A stretch of 64,000 nucleotides of DNA from Streptomyces camelliae (lineage in GTDB: Bacteria > Actinomycetota > Actinomycetes > Streptomycetales > Streptomycetaceae): NCBI RefSeq assembly GCF_027625935.1, contig NZ_CP115300.1, forward strand, positions 7,812,001-7,876,000. Direction: 5' to 3'. Each line of letters opens with the position of its first letter. The first letter of the stretch is position 1. Below, one piece after another: positions 51,089-59,876 of the stretch. The notes below the pieces were generated by a model. It did no database searches. It was given only the letters and a program-made list of their open reading frames with translations, and was not told the DNA's origin. The translations under genes and the position numbers were made by a program.

Positions 51089-53602
51089 TCACAGCTGGCC
51101 GACTTCGGTGACACGGACGACGGCACGGCCCTCGGCGTCCGAGGCCGCGAGGTCGACCTCGGCGCTGATACCCCAGTCGTGATCGCCGTTCGGGTCGTCG
51201 AAGATCTGGCGGACGCGCCAGAGGCCGTTCTCCGGCTCCTCCTTGATCACCAGCAGCTTGGGGCCGCGGGCGTCGGGGCCGGTGCCGAGGTCCTCGTATT
51301 CGTCCCAGTACTTGTCCATCGCCTCGCCCCAGGCCTCGGCGTCCCAGCCGGCCTCGGCGTCCAGCTCGCCCAGTTCGTCGACCTGGTCGAGCGCGGCCAG
51401 CTCCACGCGGCGGAACATGGCGTTGCGGACCAGCACCCGGAAGGCACGCGCGTTGGTGGTGACGGGCTTGACCTCGTCGGCCTTCTCCTGGGCCTCCTCG
51501 GCGGTCATCTCCTCCGGGTTGGCCAGCTGCTCCCACTCGTCCAGCAGGCTGGAGTCCACCTGGCGCACCATCTCGCCGAGCCACTCGATCAGATCCTGCA
51601 GGTCCTCGGACTTCAGGTCGTCGGGGATGGTGTGGTCGAGGGTCTTGTAGGCGCTGGCCAGGTAGCGCAGGACGATGCCCTCGGTGCGGGCCAGCTCGTA
51701 GAAGGACACCAACTCCGTGAAGGACAGCGCCCGTTCGTACATGTCGCGGATGACGGACTTCGGGGACAGCGGGTGGTCGCCGACCCACGGGTGGCTCTTG
51801 CGGTAGGTGTTGTACGCGTGGAAGAGCAGCTCTTCCAGCGGCTTCGGGTACGTGATGTCCTGGAGACGCTCCATGCGCTCCTCGTACTCGACGCCGTCCG
51901 CCTTCATCGCGGCCACGGCCTCGCCGCGCGCCTTGTTCTGCTGGGCGACGAGGATCTGGCGCGGGTCGTCCAGCGTGGACTCCACCACGGACACCATGTC
52001 GAGCGCGTAGGGCGGCGACTCGGGGTCGAGGAGTTCGAACGCGGCGAGTGCGAACGTGGACAGCGGCTGGTTGAGCGCGAAGTCCTGCTGGAGATCGACC
52101 GTGAGCCGGATGATGCGGCCCTCGGCGTCCGGCTGGTGGAGCTTCTCCACGATCCCGCCGTCGAGCAGCGATCGGTAGATCGCGATGGCCCGGCGGATGT
52201 GCCTGAGCTGCTGCCTGCGCGGCTCATGGTTGTCCTCCAGAAGATGGCGCATCGCCTCGAAGGCGTTGCCCGGACGGGCGATCACCGACAGCAGCATCGT
52301 GTGTGTCACCCGGAAGCGCGAGGTCAGCGGCTCCGGCTCGGAGGCGATGAGCTTCTCGAAGGTGTTCTCCGTCCAGCCGACGAAGCCCTCCGGTGCCTTC
52401 TTGCGCACCACCTTGCGGCGCTTCTTCGGGTCGTCGCCCGCCTTCGCCAGAGCCTTCTCGTTCTCGATGACGTGCTCGGGCGCCTGCGCCACCACGAGAC
52501 CGGCCGTGTCGAAGCCGGCCCGGCCGGCCCGGCCCGCGATCTGGTGGAACTCACGGGCGCGCAGGGTGCGCACGCGGCTGCCGTCGTACTTGGTCAGCGC
52601 GGTGAACAGCACGGTGCGGATCGGCACGTTGACGCCCACGCCCAGCGTGTCTGTGCCGCAGATGACCTTCAGCAGACCGGCCTGCGCGAGCTTTTCCACC
52701 AGGCGGCGGTACTTGGGCAGCATGCCGGCGTGGTGCACGCCGATGCCGTGCCGGACGTAACGGGAGAGGTTGCGGCCGAACTTGGTGGTGAAGCGGAAGT
52801 TGCCGATCAGCTCGGCGATCTGGTCCTTCTCCTCACGCGAGCACATGTTGATGCTCATCAGCGCCTGTGCCCGCTCCACGGCCTGGGCCTGGGTGAAGTG
52901 GACGATGTACACCGGGGCCTGCCTGGTCTCCAGCAGATCGGTGAGCGTCTCGGTGAGCGGGGTGAGCTTGTACTCGTAGGAGAGCGGAACCGGGCGGGTG
53001 GCCGAGCGGACCACCGAGGTGGGGCGGCCCGTGCGGCGCGTGAGGTCCTTCTCGAAGAAGGACACGTCGCCCAAAGTGGCCGACATCAGGATGAACTGTG
53101 CCTGGGGGAGCTCCAGCAGCGGGATCTGCCAGGCCCAGCCGCGGTCGCCCTCTGCGTAGAAATGGAATTCGTCCATGACGACCTGGCCGACGTCCGCGTT
53201 CTTGCCGTCGCGCAGCGCGATCGACGCCAGTACCTCGGCGGTGCAGCAGATCACGGGGGCGTCGGCGTTCACAGAGGCGTCGCCGGTGAGCATGCCGACG
53301 TTCTCGGTGCCGAAGATCTTGCACAGTTCGAAGAACTTCTCCGACACCAGTGCCTTGATCGGGGCGGTGTAGAAAGTGACCTCGTCCCGGGCCAGGGCTG
53401 CGAAGTGCGCGCCCGCGGCGATCATGCTCTTGCCGGATCCGGTAGGCGTCGAGACGATCACGTTCGCCCCGGAGACCACCTCGATCAGCGCCTCCTCCTG
53501 GTGGGGGTAGAGGGTGAGACCGCGCTCCTGCGCCCACGACTCGAAGGCTTCGTACAGGGCGTCGGGGTCGGCGGTCGGCGGCAGCTGATCGATGAGGGTC
53601 AC
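51089..53602 (-). CDS. DEAD/DEAH-box RNA/DNA helicase with DUF3516 domain
   Basis: Predicted 837 aa from GTG 53602 with GGGGG upstream; in-frame starts further up exist but lack coding bias. NVIVSTPTGSGKSMIAAGAH (motif I, about 50-70), APIKALVSEKFFELC (Ia), VVMDEFHFYAEGDRGWAWQI (motif II DEFH), LMSATLGDVSFFEKDL (III) and the C-terminal RecA lobe with LKVICGTDTLGVGVNVPIRT and HQIAGRAGRAGFDTAG (V-VI) are complete. The last 450 residues correspond to DUF3516 and hold the acidic stretch ELDAEAGWDAEAWGEAMDKY. It resembles Ski2-like helicases; the actinobacterial role is not established. Upstream gene of an apparent operon with tesB. Confidence 0.93.
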   Translation of the reverse strand: MTLIDQLPPTADPDALYEAFESWAQERGLTLYPHQEEALIEVVSGANVIVSTPTGSGKSMIAAGAHFAALARDEVTFYTAPIKALVSEKFFELCKIFGTENVGMLTGDASVNADAPVICCTAEVLASIALRDGKNADVGQVVMDEFHFYAEGDRGWAWQIPLLELPQAQFILMSATLGDVSFFEKDLTRRTGRPTSVVRSATRPVPLSYEYKLTPLTETLTDLLETRQAPVYIVHFTQAQAVERAQALMSINMCSREEKDQIAELIGNFRFTTKFGRNLSRYVRHGIGVHHAGMLPKYRRLVEKLAQAGLLKVICGTDTLGVGVNVPIRTVLFTALTKYDGSRVRTLRAREFHQIAGRAGRAGFDTAGLVVAQAPEHVIENEKALAKAGDDPKKRRKVVRKKAPEGFVGWTENTFEKLIASEPEPLTSRFRVTHTMLLSVIARPGNAFEAMRHLLEDNHEPRRQQLRHIRRAIAIYRSLLDGGIVEKLHQPDAEGRIIRLTVDLQQDFALNQPLSTFALAAFELLDPESPPYALDMVSVVESTLDDPRQILVAQQNKARGEAVAAMKADGVEYEERMERLQDITYPKPLEELLFHAYNTYRKSHPWVGDHPLSPKSVIRDMYERALSFTELVSFYELARTEGIVLRYLASAYKTLDHTIPDDLKSEDLQDLIEWLGEMVRQVDSSLLDEWEQLANPEEMTAEEAQEKADEVKPVTTNARAFRVLVRNAMFRRVELAALDQVDELGELDAEAGWDAEAWGEAMDKYWDEYEDLGTGPDARGPKLLVIKEEPENGLWRVRQIFDDPNGDHDWGISAEVDLAASDAEGRAVVRVTEVGQL

Positions 53603-53747
53603 GCCCCCATCTTGCCTGGCCTTGTGCCGGAGAGGGGAATCGGCTGCGGGGACGAAGATCATGGCAGCTACGCTGTGTCGCCGACGGGGCGTCAGTGCAC
53701 CAGGGCAACTGGACAGCGGCACATGAGGAATGGGGCGGGAAGCAGCC

Positions 53748-54542
53748 ATGATGGGACCAGCACACTCACTGTCGGGGGCCGCGGCCTGGCTCGGTGTCGG
53801 AGCGGCCGCCGCCGCGGCCGGGCACCCGATGCCCTGGCCCGTTCTCCTCGTCGGCGCGCTGATCTGTGCCGGTGCCGCACTCGCCCCGGACCTCGACCAC
53901 AAGGCCGCGACCATCTCGCGTTCCTTCGGGCCCATCTCCCATGGGATCTGCGAGATCGTGGACAAGCTGTCCTACGCCGTCTACAAGGCGACGCGCATGA
54001 AGGGCGACCCGCGCCGCAACGGCGGCCACCGCACGCTGACGCACACCTGGGTGTGGGCGGTCCTGCTGGGTGCCGGCTGCTCTGCGGCGGCGATCACGGG
54101 GGGCCGCTGGGCGGTGCTGGCGATCCTCTTCGTGCACATGGTGCTGGCGATCGAGGGTCTGCTGTGGCGGGCCGCCCGGGGTTCCAGCAGCGATGTCCTG
54201 GTCTGGCTGCTGGCCGCGACCAGCGCATGGATCCTCGCGGGAATACTGGACAAGCCGGGCAACGGCTCCGACTGGCTGTTCACCGCGTCGGACCAGCGGT
54301 ACCTGTGGCTGGGGCTTCCGATCGTGCTGGGCGCGCTGGTCCACGACATCGGGGACGCGCTGACCGTGTCCGGCTGCCCGATCCTGTGGCCCATCCCGGT
54401 GGGCCGCAAGCGCTGGTACCCGGTGGGGCCGCCGAAGGCGATGCGGTTCCGGGCCGGCAGCTGGGTGGAGCTGAAGGTGCTGATGCCCGCGTTCATGCTG
54501 CTCGGCGGCGTCGGCTGCGCGGCAGCGCTCAATGTGATCTGA
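53748..54542 (+). CDS. YdjM-type inner-membrane metal-dependent hydrolase family protein
   Basis: Predicted 264 aa with about five hydrophobic helices. MMGPAHSLSGAAAWLGVGAA, AALAPDLDHKAATISRSFGP and NGGHRTLTHTWVWAVLLGAG carry the conserved H, PDLDH and HRTLTH residues of the YdjM/LexA-induced membrane hydrolase family. VHDIGDALTVSGCPILWPIP gives a further HD pair. The ATG at 53748 (one of two in tandem) is favoured by position and a weak GGGAAG. It is divergent from the helicase gene. Enzymatic activity is assumed from the family name only. Confidence 0.88.
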   Translation: MMGPAHSLSGAAAWLGVGAAAAAAGHPMPWPVLLVGALICAGAALAPDLDHKAATISRSFGPISHGICEIVDKLSYAVYKATRMKGDPRRNGGHRTLTHTWVWAVLLGAGCSAAAITGGRWAVLAILFVHMVLAIEGLLWRAARGSSSDVLVWLLAATSAWILAGILDKPGNGSDWLFTASDQRYLWLGLPIVLGALVHDIGDALTVSGCPILWPIPVGRKRWYPVGPPKAMRFRAGSWVELKVLMPAFMLLGGVGCAAALNVI

Positions 54543-54558
54543 CCTGCCGGCCTCGGCC

Positions 54559-54586
54559 GCGGGACGCTCCCTGCGGTCCGTCCCGC
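54559..54586. terminator. Hairpin between convergent genes
   Basis: GCGGGAC / GTCCCGC, a 7-bp stem with a 14-nt loop, 16 bp after the YdjM-type gene and before the convergent end of rpmE2. Confidence 0.45.
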
Positions 54587-54622
54587 CGCTCCGGCCCACG
54601 GGGGCTGAGTGATCGCTCCCGG

Positions 54623-54889
54623 TCAGCCGACCTCGCCCGGCTCGGCCCCGCCGCCGTACCGGCGCTCGAAGCGGGCGACGCGGCCCTCGGTGTCGACCGT
54701 CCGGGCCTTGCCCGTGTAGAAGGGGTGGCTCTCCGAGGAGATCTCCACGTCGATCACCGGGTAGCTCTCGCCGTCGTCCCACTCGATGGTCTGTTCGCTC
54801 TGCGCGGTCGACCGGGTGAGGAAGGCGTACCCGGCGGCGCGGTCACGGAAGACCACGGGGTGGTAGTCGGGGTGCTTGTCCTGCTGCAT
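54623..54889 (-). CDS. rpmE2: 50S ribosomal protein L31 type B
   Basis: Predicted 88 aa. [40 protein letters not shown] and VARFERRYG are the type B L31 signature. It lacks the CXXC pairs of zinc-binding L31, so it is the zinc-independent form, which in Streptomyces replaces the zinc form when zinc is scarce. ATG 54889 with GAGGAG upstream. Only 42 bp separate it from the DUF5709 gene on the same strand, and no obvious AT-rich Zur palindrome is visible in that gap, so the promoter may lie further upstream. Confidence 0.94.
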   Translation of the reverse strand: MQQDKHPDYHPVVFRDRAAGYAFLTRSTAQSEQTIEWDDGESYPVIDVEISSESHPFYTGKARTVDTEGRVARFERRYGGGAEPGEVG

Positions 54890-54931
54890 GGCGGCTCCTC
54901 GTGCGGGGCGGTCGGACCGGCGGCGGGCGGG

Positions 54932-55399
54932 TCAGCCGGACAAGGAGTCCTCGTCGACGATGTGCATCGCGGCTTCCTCGGCGGAGGCGGCGGCGCCGTC
55001 GATGCCGACATCGGTGGCGACCAGGGCGGCCTCGTCGTCCTCGTGCGCCCCCTCGTCGGGGGCGACCAGGCGGCCGGAGCGGAGGTTGCCGACCTCGTTG
55101 TCCAGGAGTTCCCCGTCGATGTCGCGGTCACCGATGTCGTCGCCGTCGGGTACGACGAGGTCGGGCTGTTCCTCGGCCAGCCGCTGGTCCAGGGTCTCGC
55201 CCGCCTGGCGCTCGGCCGCCGTGACACCGGTGTGTTCCACCGCCCACGGTCGTTCAGGAGGGGACCAGCCGCGGTCGAGCGGGTCGTCGACGCCGTCGGA
55301 CTCCAGTGTGTCCTCGACGTCGAGGAGTCCCGAGTCCTCCCGGATCTCCGAGGAATCGGGCTGGTAGACGTCGTCCCCCCAGCTGTCGGCGCTGTCCAC
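54932..55399 (-). CDS. DUF5709 family protein
   Basis: Predicted 155 aa, strongly acidic. The GTG at 55399 with GGAGGT at ideal spacing is chosen; the frame is open to 55708 but without coding bias. It begins MDSADSWGDDVYQPDSSEIR, then SGLLDVEDTLESDGVDDPLD and RGWSPPERPWAVEHTGVT, and ends EEAAMHIVDEDSLSG, all typical of the DUF5709 proteins widespread in actinomycetes (function unknown). No cysteines or membrane segments. Likely co-transcribed with rpmE2. Confidence 0.85.
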   Translation of the reverse strand: MDSADSWGDDVYQPDSSEIREDSGLLDVEDTLESDGVDDPLDRGWSPPERPWAVEHTGVTAAERQAGETLDQRLAEEQPDLVVPDGDDIGDRDIDGELLDNEVGNLRSGRLVAPDEGAHEDDEAALVATDVGIDGAAASAEEAAMHIVDEDSLSG

Positions 55400-55984
55400 G
55401 AGTACCTCCGGGTGATGAGGACGGCCGCATACCACCGCGCCGGGCGATGGGCCGCCGGCATGCGCGGCACGGGTGTCACACACCGCGAACCGGACGGTCC
55501 GCCGGCGCTCCCCGAACCGGTGCCGCTCTCCAGCCTTCCACTCCGGCTCGGGAAGGCGCAACGGCACGACCTCCGGCAAGGACCTGCGCATGGGTACGGG
55601 AACCCGGCGTGGCGCACCGTGATGCGGCTCGTCGGGCCCTGGTCGCGGCACGCTTCGGCCAGGGAAGTCCCCAGGGCAGGCTGGCGTGACGGGACCCGGC
55701 CGGTCCACCCTGCGACTGCCGAAACCTCCGCGCAGGACCAGTCGGACGAGGCAGGGGCGCCTCGCGTTCCGGAGGCCGAAGGCACCCCGGTACGGCTGAT
55801 CCCAGCCAGTCGCGGCATCGTGATCCCGCTGCGCCGTGTTGCCACCGGCTCAGCCACCGTGACCATCCTGGCCGTGGTGGCCGTGGTGGCCGTGGTGGCC
55901 GTGGTGGCCGTGGTGGCCGTGGTGGCCGGCGTCGGCGGCAGGTCCTCCACCGCCGTACCGGCCACCGTCAGGCCCGGCGGACCC
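55400..55984. other. 585-bp gap with a His-codon minisatellite
   Basis: No independent gene is supported. The right part continues, after the ABC stop codon, as a 44-codon in-frame extension containing the 9-bp repeat (see next entry). The left part must hold the promoter of the DUF5709-rpmE2 pair. Confidence 0.5.
55871..55927. repeat. 9-bp tandem repeat, 6.3 perfect copies
   Basis: GCCGTGGTG repeated six times without a mismatch plus a trailing GCC. Read on the minus strand it encodes Gly-His-His units. It lies in frame with, and 20 codons beyond, the stop of the ABC transporter gene that ends at 55985; that frame closes at TGA 55852-55850. Confidence 0.9.
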
Positions 55985-57766
55985 TCACCCGTGCCAGGAC
56001 CGCCACAGCGCCGCGTACGCCCCGTCAGCCGTGACCAGCTCGTCATGGCTGCCCAGCTCGCTGATGCGGCCGTTCTCCACGACGGCGATCACGTCGGCGT
56101 CATGGGCGGTGTGCAGGCGGTGCGCGATGGCGACCACGGTGCGGCCGTCCAGGACGCGGGCCAGGGAGCGTTCCAGATGGCGTGCCGCGCGCGGGTCGAG
56201 GAGCGAGGTCGCCTCGTCCAGGACCAGCGTGTGCGGATCGGCCAGCACCAGCCGGGCCAGCGCGATCTGCTGGGCCTGGGCGGGGGTGAGCGCCAGGCCG
56301 CCGGAGCCGACCTCGGTGTCCAGGCCGTCGTCCAGGGCCCGCGCCCAGCCGTCCGCGTCGACCGCGCCCAGGGCCGCCCACAGCTCGGCGTCTGTGGCAC
56401 CGGTCCGGGCCAGCAGGAGGTTGTCGCGCAGCGAGCCGACGAAGACGTGGTGCTCCTGGTTGACGAGGGCGACGTGCGAGCGGACGCGTTCGGCCGGCAT
56501 CCGGGACAGTTCCGCGCCGCCCAGCGTGATCCTGCCCTCCCGGGGCGCGTAGATACCGGCGAGCAGCCTGCCCAGCGTGGATTTGCCCGCTCCCGAGGGA
56601 CCGACCAGGGCCATCCTGGTGCCCGGCGCGACTTCCAGGGACACCTTGCGCAGGACGTCGACACCGTCGAGGTAGCCGAAGTGCACCCGCTCGGCGGACA
56701 CGTCCCGCCCGTCGGGGGCCAGCGAGGCGTCCCCGGCGTCCGGTTCGATGTCCCGCACCCCGACCAGGCGGGCCAGCGACACCTGGGCGACCTGCACCTC
56801 GTCGTACCAGCGCAGGATCAGGTTCACCGGGTCGACGAGCATCTGCGTGATCAGGGCTCCGGTGGTCAGCCGGCCCACCCCGATCCAGCCGTGCAGCACG
56901 AACACGCCGCCGACCATCAGGACCGAGCCGAGCACGATGACGTGGACGGCGTTGATGACCGGGAACAGCACGGACCGCAGCCACAGGGTGTAGCGTTCCC
57001 AGGCCGTCCACTCCTTGATCCGCCGCTCCGACAGGGTGACGCGGCGGGCGCCCAGGCGGTGCGCTTCGATGGTGTGGCCCGCGTCCACGGTCTCGGCGAG
57101 CGCGGCGGCGACGGAGGCGTACCCGGCGGCCTCGGAGCGGTAGCCGGAGGGTGCCCGCTTGAAGTACCAGCGGCACCCGGCCACCAGCACCGGCACGGCG
57201 AGCAGCACGGCCGCCGCCAGCGGCGGGGCCGTCACCACGAGCCCGCCGAGCAGCAGCAGCGCCCACACGACACCGATCGCCAGCTGCGGTACGGCCTCGC
57301 GCATCGCGTTGGCCAGGCGGTCGATGTCGGTGGTGATGCGGGAGAGCAGGTCACCGGTCCCCGCCCGCTCCAGCACGCCCGGCGGCAGGCCGACGGACCG
57401 GACGAGGAAGTCCTCGCGCAGGTCGGCCAGCATCCGCTCGCCGAGCACCGCGCCTCGCAGCCGGACCTGCCGTACGAACACGGCCTGCACGGCCAGCGCA
57501 AGCACGAACAGCCCGACGGTCAGGCCCAGTTGCAGATCGCGGGACCGGTCGGAGACCCGCTCGACCAGGCCGCCGAGCAGGTAGGGACCCACCATGGAGG
57601 CAATCACGGCCACCGTGTTCACCGCGATGAGCAGCAGGAACGCCCGCCGGTGCCGGCGGAACAGCTCGGTGACGTAGGCGCGCACGGTCGCGGCCGCGCC
57701 GACGGGCAGGGTGGTGGCGGTCGTCGGGGCCGCCGGGTCGTACGCCGGTGGCGCAACGCCGATCAT
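55985..57766 (-). CDS. ABC exporter half-transporter with intact Walker A and degenerate signature
   Basis: Predicted 593 aa: six TM helices (about residues 40-330) then a nucleotide-binding domain. Walker A is GPSGAGKST, the Q-loop lies in LVNQEHHVFVGSLRDNLL, Walker B is HTLVLDEATSLLDPRA, and the H-loop is IAHRLHTAHD. The ABC signature, normally LSGGQ, reads LTPAQ in SGGLALTPAQAQQIALARLV. It is paired with the upstream gene, which has the complementary defects, through an ATGA overlap at 57763-57766, so a heterodimeric exporter is expected. Substrate unknown. The stop is followed in frame by the Gly-His-His repeat. Confidence 0.93.
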   Translation of the reverse strand: MIGVAPPAYDPAAPTTATTLPVGAAATVRAYVTELFRRHRRAFLLLIAVNTVAVIASMVGPYLLGGLVERVSDRSRDLQLGLTVGLFVLALAVQAVFVRQVRLRGAVLGERMLADLREDFLVRSVGLPPGVLERAGTGDLLSRITTDIDRLANAMREAVPQLAIGVVWALLLLGGLVVTAPPLAAAVLLAVPVLVAGCRWYFKRAPSGYRSEAAGYASVAAALAETVDAGHTIEAHRLGARRVTLSERRIKEWTAWERYTLWLRSVLFPVINAVHVIVLGSVLMVGGVFVLHGWIGVGRLTTGALITQMLVDPVNLILRWYDEVQVAQVSLARLVGVRDIEPDAGDASLAPDGRDVSAERVHFGYLDGVDVLRKVSLEVAPGTRMALVGPSGAGKSTLGRLLAGIYAPREGRITLGGAELSRMPAERVRSHVALVNQEHHVFVGSLRDNLLLARTGATDAELWAALGAVDADGWARALDDGLDTEVGSGGLALTPAQAQQIALARLVLADPHTLVLDEATSLLDPRAARHLERSLARVLDGRTVVAIAHRLHTAHDADVIAVVENGRISELGSHDELVTADGAYAALWRSWHG

Positions 57767-59568
57767 GCGCTCTCCTCGATCTCTTCCAGCTCCTGGAGGG
57801 CGTCCAGCAGGACCCCTTCGTCGGCCGCGGCCAGTTCCTCGTCCGTCTCACGCGTCACCACGGCCCGGTACCGTGGCTCGCCGTCGACCAGTTCGCGGTG
57901 CGCGCCGACCGCCACGACCTCGCCCTGGTGGACCAGGACGACCAGGTCCGCGCGGTCGAGCAGCAGCGGCGAGGAGGTGAACACCACCGTCGTCCGGCCC
58001 GAACGAAGCCGGTGCAGCCCGTCCGCGATCCGGGCCTCGGTGTGCGAGTCGACCGCGGAGGTCGGCTCGTCCAGTACCAGCACCTCGGGATCGGTGACCA
58101 GCGACCGGGCCAGTGCCAGCCGCTGGCGCTGGCCGCCGGACAGGGAGCGGCCGCGCTCGGTGATACGGGCGTCCATCGGGTCGGTGGCGTCCAGCGATCC
58201 CTGGACGAGCGCGTCCAGGACGTCGTCGCACTGTGCCGCGGCCAGCGCGTCCGTGGCCGCCACGGCTCCGGAGGCGGGCACGTCGAGCAGCTCGCGCAGC
58301 GTGCCGGACAGCAGCACCGGGTCCTTGTCCTGGACGAGGACGGCACTGCGGGCGCTGTCCAGCGGGAGTTCGTCCAGGGCCACGCCGCCGAGCAGCACCG
58401 AACGGCCCGGCTCGGTGGGATGGCCGCCCAGCCGTTCCGCGAGCCTGCCCGCCGCGTCCGGGTCGCCGCAGACCACGGCGGTGAGCCGGCCGGCGGGAGC
58501 CAGCAGACCGGTCTCGGGGTCGTACAGATCCCCGGTCGGCACCTCGGCCTCGCGGGTACCGTCGGTGGCCGTGGCGCGCTCCAGTGACAGCACCCGGGCC
58601 GCCCGTTTGGCCGACGGGCGGGAGAAGGAGTACGCCATGGCGATCTCCTCGAAGTGCCGCAGCGGGTAGTTGAGGATCATGACCGCGCTGTAGACGGTGA
58701 CGAGTTCGCCGACCGTGATCCGGCCCTGGCGGGCCAGATGGATGCCGTGCCAGACGACGGCGATGAGCAGCAGTCCGGGCAGCAGCACCTGGACGGCGGA
58801 GATCAGGGACCACATCCGGGCGCTGTGCACCGCGGCGTGCCGCACCTCCTGCGAGGCCCGGCGGTAGCGGTCGAGGAACAGTTCCTCGCCGCCGATGCCG
58901 CGCAGCACGCGTAGCCCGGCGACCGTGTCCGAGGCCAGCTCGGTGGCCCGGCCCGCCTTTTCCCGCTGGAGGTCGGCGCGGCGCGTGGCCCGGGGCAGCA
59001 GCGGCAGCACCGCGAACGCCACGACGGGCAGCCCGATCGCGACGATCACGCCGAGAGCGGGCTGGTAGACGAGGAGGCCGACACCGACCACCACGACCGT
59101 GAGCGCGGCCGCGGTGAACCGGGAGACGGCCTCGACGAACCAGCCCACCTTCTCGACGTCACCGGTGGACACGGCCACGACTTCGCCGGCCGCGACCCGT
59201 CGGGTCAGGGCGGAGCCCAGCTGGGCCGCCTTGCGGGCCAGCAGTTGCTGGACGCGAGCGGCCGCCGTGATCCAGTTGGTGACGGCGGCCCGGTGCAGGA
59301 AGGTGTCGCCGACGGCGATGCCCGTGCCGCAGAGCAGCATCAGACCACCCGTCAGGGCGAGCCGGGTGCCGGAGCGGTCGACGACCGCCTGCACGGCGAG
59401 GCCGACACAAAAGGGCAGGGCCGAGACGGAGACGAAGTGCAACAGGCCCCAGGCGAGTGATTTCAGCTGCCCGCCCAGCTGATTCCGCCAGAGCCACCAC
59501 AGGAATCGGGGGCCCGAACGTACGTCTGGGACGCCCGGATCGGAATACGGAAGGTCTTGAATCTGCAT
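57763..59568 (-). CDS. ABC exporter half-transporter with intact signature and degenerate Walker A
   Basis: Predicted 601 aa, first gene of the pair. The TM domain runs from about residue 30 to 330 (LLHFVSVSALPFCVGLAVQA onward) and contains STGDVEKVGWFVEAVSRF, the coupling region. In the nucleotide-binding domain the Walker A site reads VVCGDPDAAGRLAE, without the GxxGxGK[ST] lysine. The signature RSLSGGQRQRLALARSLV and Walker B EVLVLDEPTSAVDS are intact. The H-loop position is FTSSPLLLDRAD, without histidine. Together with the partner this would leave one consensus ATP site and one degenerate site. ATG at 59568. Confidence 0.93.
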   Translation of the reverse strand: MQIQDLPYSDPGVPDVRSGPRFLWWLWRNQLGGQLKSLAWGLLHFVSVSALPFCVGLAVQAVVDRSGTRLALTGGLMLLCGTGIAVGDTFLHRAAVTNWITAAARVQQLLARKAAQLGSALTRRVAAGEVVAVSTGDVEKVGWFVEAVSRFTAAALTVVVVGVGLLVYQPALGVIVAIGLPVVAFAVLPLLPRATRRADLQREKAGRATELASDTVAGLRVLRGIGGEELFLDRYRRASQEVRHAAVHSARMWSLISAVQVLLPGLLLIAVVWHGIHLARQGRITVGELVTVYSAVMILNYPLRHFEEIAMAYSFSRPSAKRAARVLSLERATATDGTREAEVPTGDLYDPETGLLAPAGRLTAVVCGDPDAAGRLAERLGGHPTEPGRSVLLGGVALDELPLDSARSAVLVQDKDPVLLSGTLRELLDVPASGAVAATDALAAAQCDDVLDALVQGSLDATDPMDARITERGRSLSGGQRQRLALARSLVTDPEVLVLDEPTSAVDSHTEARIADGLHRLRSGRTTVVFTSSPLLLDRADLVVLVHQGEVVAVGAHRELVDGEPRYRAVVTRETDEELAAADEGVLLDALQELEEIEESA

Positions 59569-59876
59569 GACGTCCCAGTGGCTCGTGTCAGGGAGGGGGA
59601 GGCGATGAGGAGTGGCAACAAGCCGTGAAAGGTTCGCGTTGCAGAGTGGTGAATTTCAAACGGTTTTCCTGAGGGACCGGCCGCATCCACCGGCCTTCCG
59701 GCCATCGGTTTCACGAGGACGTGGCCGATGCCGGCGCTCGCACCAGGACTCCGGCCGGTGTCGGCGGCCGGGTGACCCCGCTCCGCGCAGGTCACCCCGG
59801 CGATGCTGTCAGCCAACCCGGTGAAATGCCCAGATAAGTCACATTGTCGTTCGGTGTGTGATGCCACCATGGACGT
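59569..59876. other. 308-bp divergent promoter region
   Basis: No gene is supported. It separates the leftward ABC exporter operon from the rightward lipoprotein gene. The sequence is moderately AT-rich around 59640-59670 (GAATTTCAAACGGTTTTCC) and 59825-59850, where promoters would be expected, but no clear -10/-35 pair was identified. Confidence 0.4.

Noticed and set aside
50741..58669. A 2,642-codon open frame on the plus strand.
   Set aside because: It is antisense to tesB, the DUF3516 helicase, rpmE2, DUF5709 and the ABC exporter genes, whose motifs are unmistakable. Long antisense frames are normal at this GC content.
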